64,000 nt of DNA from NCBI RefSeq assembly GCF_019904175.1, contig NZ_CP061913.1, positions 3,534,001-3,598,000 on the forward strand, in the 5' to 3' direction. The DNA is from Dactylosporangium vinaceum (lineage in GTDB: Bacteria; Actinomycetota; Actinomycetes; Mycobacteriales; Micromonosporaceae). Shown piece after piece: positions 58,986 to 64,000 of this stretch (positions within the stretch are counted from its first letter, which is position 1; every line of letters begins with the position of its first letter). The translations under genes and the position numbers were made by a program. Under the pieces are notes generated by a model. That model saw only the letters and a list, made by a program, of their open reading frames with translations. It had not been told where the DNA came from and ran no database searches.

Positions 58986-59267
58986 GGATAGATTCGTAGC
59001 CGTCGACGGCTCGGATGGGTGCGCAAGACGGCCGAGGCGCTCGCTGAGCGTTGCGGGCGGGCTCGCGGGGATCGCTGGAACGGCTGCTCGTCGGTCGTGG
59101 ACACGGTGCGCGAGCTGCTCGAGGCGGCGGTGGCGCAGGGCCGGCGGCGGCGCTGGGCGGAGTGGCCGGGTGCGCGGGCCGCTGCTCGCGGTGTCTCTTG
59201 CGTGCACGCCGATGCGGGCCGGGTGGCGCGAACCCGGCCCGCCGGTGGCGGTGGATGTGCTCGTGGA
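58986..59267. other. Lower-GC junction with no intact gene
   Basis: Apart from the frameshifted plus-strand remnant listed separately, this stretch holds no complete gene. Its T-rich segments (58940-58985) contrast with the rest of the window, suggesting an old insertion or deletion scar. Confidence 0.4.
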
Positions 59268-59274
59268 TCAGTAG
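59019..59274 (+). pseudogene. Frameshifted coding remnant
   Basis: From 59019 to about 59160 one plus frame has strong third-position GC and reads KTAEALAERCGRARGD and VDTVRELLEAAVAQGRRRRW. From about 59160 another frame takes over with equally good codon bias (PMRAGWREPGPPVAVDVLVDQ then stop at 59274). This pattern suggests the 3' part of a gene with a frameshift near 59160. No upstream domain remains. It overlaps the convergent secreted-protein gene by seven bases. The identity is unknown. Confidence 0.35.
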
Positions 59275-59858
59275 TAGCTGCAGGAGACGGTCAGGTCGTC
59301 GACCTCGAGGGCGTCCAGCTCGTTGTTGTTCTCGCCGATGAGGCCGATGCGCACGAAGACGTCCTTGTGCGGGGGCACCCAGGCGGCGGTGGTGACCGGG
59401 CGCCAGATCAGGTAGTCGTTGGCCTTCGTGAACGTGAAGGGCTGGACCGACACGTATGTCCACGTCGCCACGTCGATGACTTCGAGCTGGCCGTGCAGCT
59501 GGGCGTTGAACGTCAGCGTGCGGCCCCAGAGGCGGGCTCCGCAGGTGAGTGTCCGGCCGGCGGTGAACGGGGTCAGCGAGACGGTGCGGCCCACGTCGGA
59601 CCAGCCGGAGTTGGCCTGGATCCAGCTCGTGCGCGTGCCGCTGTGCGGGTTGGGGCTGGCGAAGCCGATGTTGCAGCCATTGACGAAGTTGGGGTCCACT
59701 ACCGAGTTCCAGCAGGACCAGGTGGCGGACGGGTTCGACTCGAACCCGTCCGTCAGCTGCCACCCGGAGGCGTAGGCCGCCCCGGGGACCGCGAGGGCCG
59801 CCGTCACTACACCGGCGAGCGCGACGAGCGCTCGGGCCATCCACGTACGTCGACGCAT
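59268..59858 (-). CDS. Secreted beta-sandwich-like protein
   Basis: This 196-residue exported protein has a signal peptide at about 1-31 (MRRRTWMARALVALAGVV, ends AYASG). The mature part reads GWQLTDGFESNPSATWSC, GIGFASPNPHSG-like and WSDVGRTVSLTPF, with a final LDALEVDDLTVSCSYY, resembling carbohydrate-binding jelly rolls of secreted actinomycete proteins. Cys pairs could form disulfides. ATG 59858 is preferred over 59894, which would add a non-signal tail. Binding to a surface glycan is a guess. Confidence 0.75.
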   Translation of the reverse strand: MRRRTWMARALVALAGVVTAALAVPGAAYASGWQLTDGFESNPSATWSCWNSVVDPNFVNGCNIGFASPNPHSGTRTSWIQANSGWSDVGRTVSLTPFTAGRTLTCGARLWGRTLTFNAQLHGQLEVIDVATWTYVSVQPFTFTKANDYLIWRPVTTAAWVPPHKDVFVRIGLIGENNNELDALEVDDLTVSCSYY

Positions 59859-59919
59859 GGGCGTCAGCATCGGGGTGGCGGCGGGTGCTGTCAAACAACC
59901 GTGAAACTTACCGGTGAGG

Positions 59920-61050
59920 TCAGCTGCTCCGGGCGTGGGCGGTGAAGAGGTGCAGGACGCTGTCCGGGGTGCCGGGGCCGAAGACGATGTCGAAGTCGCG
60001 GGCGGCTTCTTCTGCCTCGTCCCGGCTGCGGGGGAACAGTGTGGCCTCGTAGGCGGTCAGGGCGGCCTCGACGTCGTGCGGGTCGGCGGCGATGGCCAGG
60101 CCGAGTTCGGCGCCGTCGAGCATGGCCAGGTTGGCGCCCTCGCCGTTCGGGGGTGAGAGGTGGGCGGCGTCGCCGAGCAGGGTGACGCCGGGGATTCGGG
60201 GCCAGCTGTGGCCGATCGGCAGGGCGTTCAGCGGGCGGTGAACCGGTGGGGTCTCGCCGTCGGTGAGCAGGGCGGTCAGTTCGGGGGCCCAGCCGGAGAA
60301 CTCGGCGGCCAGGCGGGCGGTGGCGGCGGGTGCGTCGGTGAAGTCGATGCCGGCGAACCAGTCGAGGGGTTTCGACAGGGCGACGTAGGTGTGCAGGACG
60401 GCGCCGGCCTCGCGGTGGGCCTGGATGCCCTTGCCCGGGTTGGTGGCCAGCATTGCGCCCGCGCCCACCGCGGCGGCGCTTGCGGGGTGGCGTTCGTCGG
60501 CGTCGTACAGGTAGGTCTCGATCATCGACGTGCCCACGTACTGGGGCGTGGCCGCCGAGAGCAGGGGGCGTACGCGCGACCAGGCTCCGTCGGCGCCGAC
60601 CAGGACCTCGGTGGTCACGGTCCGGCCGTTGGCGAAGGTGAGCTCGTGGCGGCCGGCGCCCAGGGCGGTGGCCGTTGCCAGTTTGTGGCCCCACTGGACC
60701 GTGCCGGCGGGGAGGGAGTCGAGCAGGAGCCGGCGCAGTTCGCCGCGCAGGACCTCGGGGCGGTTGCCGGTGCCGTCGTCGGGCCGGTCGAGCAGGACGC
60801 GCCCGTCGCGGGCCAGGATTCGGGTGGCTTCGGCGCCGGCGCGGATCAGGGTGCGGAACTCGTCGTGGAGGCCGGCCTCGCGCAGGGCGAGCTGGCCGTT
60901 GTGTTCGTGGATGTCGAGCTGGCCGCCCTGGGTGCGGGCGGTCGGCGACTCGTCGGCCTCGTAGACCGTCGAGGTGATGCCGTGGACGTGCAGGACGCGG
61001 GCCAGGGTCAGGCCGCCCAGGCCGGCGCCGACGATTGCCACCTCAACCAT
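59920..61050 (-). CDS. FAD-dependent monooxygenase (TetX-like)
   Basis: This 376-residue flavoprotein monooxygenase is of the PHBH/TetX class. FAD motifs are VAIVGAGLGGLTLARVL (GxGxxG at 8-13), GADGAWSRVRPLLS and LLGDAAHLSPPNGEGANLAMLDGAELG. The GGQLDIHEHNGQLALREAGL stretch resembles tetracycline-inactivating TetX proteins. It probably hydroxylates an aromatic polyketide or antibiotic. ATG 61050 has GGGGGGAA just upstream. It is divergent from TetR with two GGAACGTTCC-type operators between, typical of a drug-inducible pair. Confidence 0.92.
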   Translation of the reverse strand: MVEVAIVGAGLGGLTLARVLHVHGITSTVYEADESPTARTQGGQLDIHEHNGQLALREAGLHDEFRTLIRAGAEATRILARDGRVLLDRPDDGTGNRPEVLRGELRRLLLDSLPAGTVQWGHKLATATALGAGRHELTFANGRTVTTEVLVGADGAWSRVRPLLSAATPQYVGTSMIETYLYDADERHPASAAAVGAGAMLATNPGKGIQAHREAGAVLHTYVALSKPLDWFAGIDFTDAPAATARLAAEFSGWAPELTALLTDGETPPVHRPLNALPIGHSWPRIPGVTLLGDAAHLSPPNGEGANLAMLDGAELGLAIAADPHDVEAALTAYEATLFPRSRDEAEEAARDFDIVFGPGTPDSVLHLFTAHARSS

Positions 61051-61068
61051 GTCATTCCCCCCAAATCT

Positions 61069-61085
61069 CTGGAACGTCGTTCCAG
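61069..61085. promoter_or_regulatory. TetR operator O1 (monooxygenase side)
   Basis: CTGGAACGTCGTTCCAG is a 17-bp palindrome around a single T. It lies 19 bases upstream of the monooxygenase ATG, between its probable promoter and its ribosome-binding site. Confidence 0.8.
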
Positions 61086-61093
61086 CGTCTAGC

Positions 61094-61110
61094 TTGGAAC
61101 AACGTTCCAG
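61094..61110. promoter_or_regulatory. TetR operator O2 (TetR side)
   Basis: TTGGAACAACGTTCCAG matches O1 with two end and centre changes. Centres are 25 bp apart. The divergent TetR at 61129 should bind both and control both directions. Confidence 0.75.
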
Positions 61111-61128
61111 GCATGTCAAGATGGGTGC

Positions 61129-61785
61129 ATGGCGACAAGGGCCCGGCCGGGCGAGCGGGAGGACGCGCTGTCGCGCGCGCGGATCGTCGAGGCCGCGATC
61201 GAGATGCTCGACGGCGGCAACGAGCTGACCTTCCGGGCGCTCGCGGCGCAGCTGAGGACCGGGCCGGGCGCGATCTACTGGCACGTGGCGAACAAGGGCG
61301 AGCTGCTGGCCGCGGCGGCCGACGCGGTCATCGGCGAGCCGCAGCCCGTCACGGACGATCCGGCGCTGACGATCCGGACCACGGCCCTCGAGGTGTTCGA
61401 CGCGATCGAGGCGCATCCCTGGGCGGGGGAGCAGCTGGCCCGGCTGTCGTCGCAGCCGACCGTGCTGCGGATCTTCGAGCGCATCGGGCGGCAGGTGCAG
61501 GCCCTCGGCGTGGCGGAGGCCGGGCAGTTCACGGCCGCGTCGGCACTGCTGAACTACGTGCTCGGGGTGGCCGGGCAGCACGCGGCGCAGGCGCGCTCGG
61601 TGGAGCCGGGCACGCGGCGCAGTGACGTGCTGCGGGCGGCGTCGACCAACCTCGACCCGGACCGGTTTCCGTTCATCCGGGACGTCGCCGGGCAGCTGCG
61701 GGAGCACGACGACCGGGTGCAGTTCCTGGCCGGCATCGACCTGATCCTGGAGGGCATCCGCAGTCGGCTTCCCGACGGGAGGTGA
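61129..61785 (+). CDS. TetR-family regulator (TetR_C type)
   Basis: This 218-residue regulator has an HTH with RARIVEAAIEMLDGGNELTFRALAAQLRTGPGAIYWHVANKGELLAAAADAV, where the GAIYWH recognition helix is the hallmark of TetR proper. The C-terminal ligand domain is long enough for a TetR_C fold. It is divergent from the TetX-like monooxygenase with twin operators, a typical antibiotic-response module in which the drug releases the repressor and the enzyme destroys it (inference). Confidence 0.93.
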   Translation: MATRARPGEREDALSRARIVEAAIEMLDGGNELTFRALAAQLRTGPGAIYWHVANKGELLAAAADAVIGEPQPVTDDPALTIRTTALEVFDAIEAHPWAGEQLARLSSQPTVLRIFERIGRQVQALGVAEAGQFTAASALLNYVLGVAGQHAAQARSVEPGTRRSDVLRAASTNLDPDRFPFIRDVAGQLREHDDRVQFLAGIDLILEGIRSRLPDGR

Positions 61786-61816
61786 CCGCGCCGCCCGCGA
61801 TTGCGTGGCGGTGGGT

Positions 61817-63241
61817 ATGAAGGCGGAGGAGCCGCCGATCGTGCGGCAGATCAGGGCATCGGTCATCGGGGACGGCGCGGGCGTGCCCGGGCCGTTCGGG
61901 GTGCGGCCGCTCGTCTACGCCGACCACACCGCCTCCGGGCGGGTGCTCGGGTTCGTCGAGGACCACATCCGCGAGCACGTCATGCCGTGGTACGCCAACA
62001 CCCACACCGAGGCCTCGGCCACCGGGCGGCGGATGACGGCCCTGCGCGAGGAGGCCCGGCGGAAGGTGCGCGCGGCGGTCCAGGCGACCGACCGGCACGC
62101 GGTGATCTTCTGCGGGTCCGGCTCCACGGCCGCGATCGACAAGTTCATCCGGATCATCGCCGGCGGGGGATGGCCGCGGCCTGTCGTGTTCGTGGGGCCG
62201 TACGAGCACCACTCCAACGAGCTGCTGTGGCGCGAGTCCGGCGCCGAGGTCATCCGTACGACCTGGGCCGGCCTGGAGGGGCACCTGCGCGCCAACGCCG
62301 GACGGACCATGATCGGCTCGTTCTCGGCCGGGTCGAACGTGACGGGCGCCCTGGCCGACGTCGACGCCGTCTCCGCGCTGCTGCACCGCTACGACGCCCT
62401 GGCCTGCTGGGACTACGCGGCGGCCGGCCCGCACCGGCCGATCCGGGCCCACGACGCCGTGTTCCTGTCGCCGCACAAGTTCCCCGGCGGCCCGGGCACG
62501 CCCGGAGTCCTCGTCGTGCGCAAGGACCTGATCCGCAACCCCGTCCCGACGGTCCCCGGCGGCGGCACGATCACCTACGTGCACCCCGGCGCCCGCTACT
62601 ACCTGGCCGACCCCGAGCACCGCGAGGAGGGCGGCACTCCGGCGATCATCGAGTCCATCCGGGCCGGCGTCGTCATGCGCCTGCACCGCCAGGTCGGCCT
62701 GGACGTGATCCAGCAGCGCGAGACCGGCTACGTCCGGCGGGCGATCCAGGCGTGGCGCGGCAACCCGGCCATCACGATCCTCGGTGACCCGGACGCCGAC
62801 CGGCTGCCGATCGTGTCGTTCACCGTCGACGGGCTGCACCACAACCTGGTGGTGACGCTGCTCAGCGACCTGTTCGGGATTCAGGCCCGCGGCGGCTGCT
62901 CGTGCGCCGGACCGTATGGGCACGACCTGCTCGGCATCGGCCCGCAGCAGGCCGAGCACCTGGCGGAGCAGGCCCGGGCCGGCTGGCTGGGGGTGAAGCC
63001 CGGCTGGGCCCGGGTGAGCTTCGCGTACTACCTCGGTGAAGACGAGTTCGCCTACATCGTGGACGCGGTGCAGTTCCTCGCCGCGCATGGCGCCGGGTTC
63101 AAGGCGCTGTACGGATTCGACGAGCGTGACGGAGTGTGGCGGCACCGTCACTTCAGGGCGAACGGCGCGCTCACGGCGGTACAGACGCGGGATCTTCGGG
63201 GTTTTCTCGACGACGCACAGGGAATCCTGGCGGTCCCCTAA
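61817..63241 (+). CDS. Class V aminotransferase / cysteine-desulfurase-like PLP enzyme
   Basis: This 474-residue PLP enzyme of fold type I is related to NifS/SufS. The PLP Lys221 is in LSPHKFPGGPGTPGVL. The segment IQARGGCSCAGPYGHDLLGIG puts two cysteines where cysteine desulfurases carry the persulfide Cys, so it might mobilise sulfur. YADHTASGR and VMPWYANTHTEASATGRRM at the start are family signatures. Start ATG 61817; GTG 61805 in the same frame is possible. It lies downstream of TetR by about 30 bases and may be in its operon. Not a classical SufS by length. Confidence 0.85.
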   Translation: MKAEEPPIVRQIRASVIGDGAGVPGPFGVRPLVYADHTASGRVLGFVEDHIREHVMPWYANTHTEASATGRRMTALREEARRKVRAAVQATDRHAVIFCGSGSTAAIDKFIRIIAGGGWPRPVVFVGPYEHHSNELLWRESGAEVIRTTWAGLEGHLRANAGRTMIGSFSAGSNVTGALADVDAVSALLHRYDALACWDYAAAGPHRPIRAHDAVFLSPHKFPGGPGTPGVLVVRKDLIRNPVPTVPGGGTITYVHPGARYYLADPEHREEGGTPAIIESIRAGVVMRLHRQVGLDVIQQRETGYVRRAIQAWRGNPAITILGDPDADRLPIVSFTVDGLHHNLVVTLLSDLFGIQARGGCSCAGPYGHDLLGIGPQQAEHLAEQARAGWLGVKPGWARVSFAYYLGEDEFAYIVDAVQFLAAHGAGFKALYGFDERDGVWRHRHFRANGALTAVQTRDLRGFLDDAQGILAVP

Positions 63242-63291
63242 GGATTCGCCCCGGTTGCGCGGGGAGGGCACCATTGGTGTCGTGAGCAGCG

Positions 63292-64000
63292 GTGGTTGAG
63301 CCCTTACGGCCGGAGGACCCGCGGCGGCTCGGGCCGTACCGGCTTCTCGGGCGGCTCGGCGCCGGCGGCATGGGGCAGGTCTTCCTGGGCCGGGACCCGG
63401 CCGGCGCGGCGGCCGCCGTGAAGACGCTGCACCTGGGGGCCGGCTACGACGCCGAGCTCGTCGAGCGGTTCCGGCGGGAGGTGGAGTCGGCGGCGAAGAT
63501 CCGGTCGGAGTACACCGCGCGGGTCCTCGACGCCGACCCCGCCGGCGCGCCGCCGTGGCTGGCCACCGAGTATCTGGCCGGGCTGACCCTGGCCGAGGTG
63601 GAGGACCTGGCCGGGGCGCTGCCGGAGGAGCTCGTGCGGCGGCTCGGGGCGGCGCTGGCCGGTGGGCTCGCCGCGATCCACAGCGCGCGGGTCGTGCACC
63701 GCGATCTCAAGCCGAGCAATGTGCTCGTCCTCGCCGACCAGATCAAGATCATCGACTTCGGGATCGCCCGGCCGGACGACGCGCCGCGGCTCACGGCGTC
63801 GCAGTACTTCCACGGCACCGTCGGCTACATCGCGCCCGAGCGGTTCGCCGGCAAGGCGGGCACGCCGGCCTCCGACGTGTTCGCGCTCGCGGCGATGCTG
63901 GTGCGGGCCGCGACCGGCCGGCTGCCGTTCGAGGGCGCCAACATGGCCGAGTACCTCTACGCCGTGCACTACAGCGCCCCCAACCTCGTCGGCGTGCCGG
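63292..64000 (+). CDS. Serine/threonine protein kinase, N-terminal part (cut by window end)
   Basis: The open frame runs off the right edge, giving 236 residues of a PknB-type kinase domain. It has the glycine loop [10 protein letters not shown] (22-31), catalytic loop [14 protein letters not shown], metal-binding [11 protein letters not shown], activation-loop end [12 protein letters not shown] and [27 protein letters not shown] 63292 is the only start after the in-frame stop at 63283. Codon 5 is the rare TTA, which may make synthesis depend on the bldA-type leucine tRNA. The usual C-terminal membrane helix and extracytoplasmic region would be beyond the window. Confidence 0.93.
   Translation, partial: MVEPLRPEDPRRLGPYRLLGRLGAGGMGQVFLGRDPAGAAAAVKTLHLGAGYDAELVERFRREVESAAKIRSEYTARVLDADPAGAPPWLATEYLAGLTLAEVEDLAGALPEELVRRLGAALAGGLAAIHSARVVHRDLKPSNVLVLADQIKIIDFGIARPDDAPRLTASQYFHGTVGYIAPERFAGKAGTPASDVFALAAMLVRAATGRLPFEGANMAEYLYAVHYSAPNLVGVP

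Overview
The window is 64 kb of very GC-rich DNA (above about 70% by eye) with strong third-position GC bias, GTG starts, GTGA start/stop overlaps and probable leaderless promoters. Multi-domain LuxR regulators, HisKA_3 two-component systems, many TetR/MarR/LacI regulators, TTA codons and secreted CBM2-type cellulases point to a soil actinomycete. Micromonosporaceae is my best guess, from style only. I see no rRNA, tRNA, CRISPR array, insertion sequence or prophage, so this reads as a chromosomal arm.

Layout. 0-3.8 kb: an edge fragment, an Hsp70-ATPase/WD40 membrane fusion, and a MarR/quinone-oxidoreductase pair. 3.9-12.2 kb: a plant-polysaccharide region with a CUT2 sugar ABC transporter (binding protein, ATPase, permease), a secreted GH10 xylanase, a LuxR response regulator, a secreted GH26 mannanase and a LacI repressor. 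Two different palindromic operator classes mark this region: TTTCGAAA-centred at the transporter and xylanase, AGCGCT-centred at the mannanase. The second class recurs at the CBM2-GH5 cellulase near 26.4 kb. 12.3-15.5 kb: an ABC exporter plus histidine kinase operon without its own response regulator. 15.6-26.1 kb: two alpha/beta hydrolases, TetR, a fumarylacetoacetase-type enzyme, a membrane-anchored periplasmic-binding-fold protein, a DUF2334-GT4 pair, a DMT transporter, and MOSC, GNAT and unknown proteins.

26.4-45.5 kb: cellulase, PnuC, an EAL-HDOD protein, a TetR-controlled ABC-2 exporter, PhyH and VOC proteins, a TetR/TIM-barrel-like pair around a 28-bp nested palindrome, a diguanylate cyclase, a DUF4097 protein, a fatty-acid desaturase divergent from a two-component system with a perfect 20-bp palindrome between them, a large LAL regulator, and an HxlR/aldo-keto reductase pair.

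45.6-57.4 kb: a stress and redox block with DUF1931 histone-fold protein, a general-stress-17M-like membrane protein, succinate-semialdehyde-type dehydrogenase, aldo-keto reductase, zinc-type thioredoxin, glutamate decarboxylase, class II amidotransferase, a cNMP-binding/thioredoxin-reductase fusion lacking the CxxC, a GH15 enzyme and two DUF2267 proteins. This looks like a GABA-shunt, redox and dormancy island. 57.5-64 kb: a membrane protein, a lower-GC scar with gene remnants, a secreted protein, a TetX-like monooxygenase with divergent TetR and twin operators, a class V aminotransferase, and the start of a Ser/Thr kinase cut by the window end.

Many genes sit in divergent regulator/target pairs with a palindrome between them, so several small regulons can be read directly from the sequence. 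Coordinates of starts were adjusted by Shine-Dalgarno, overlap and homology-style reasoning. No database or folding computation was run.
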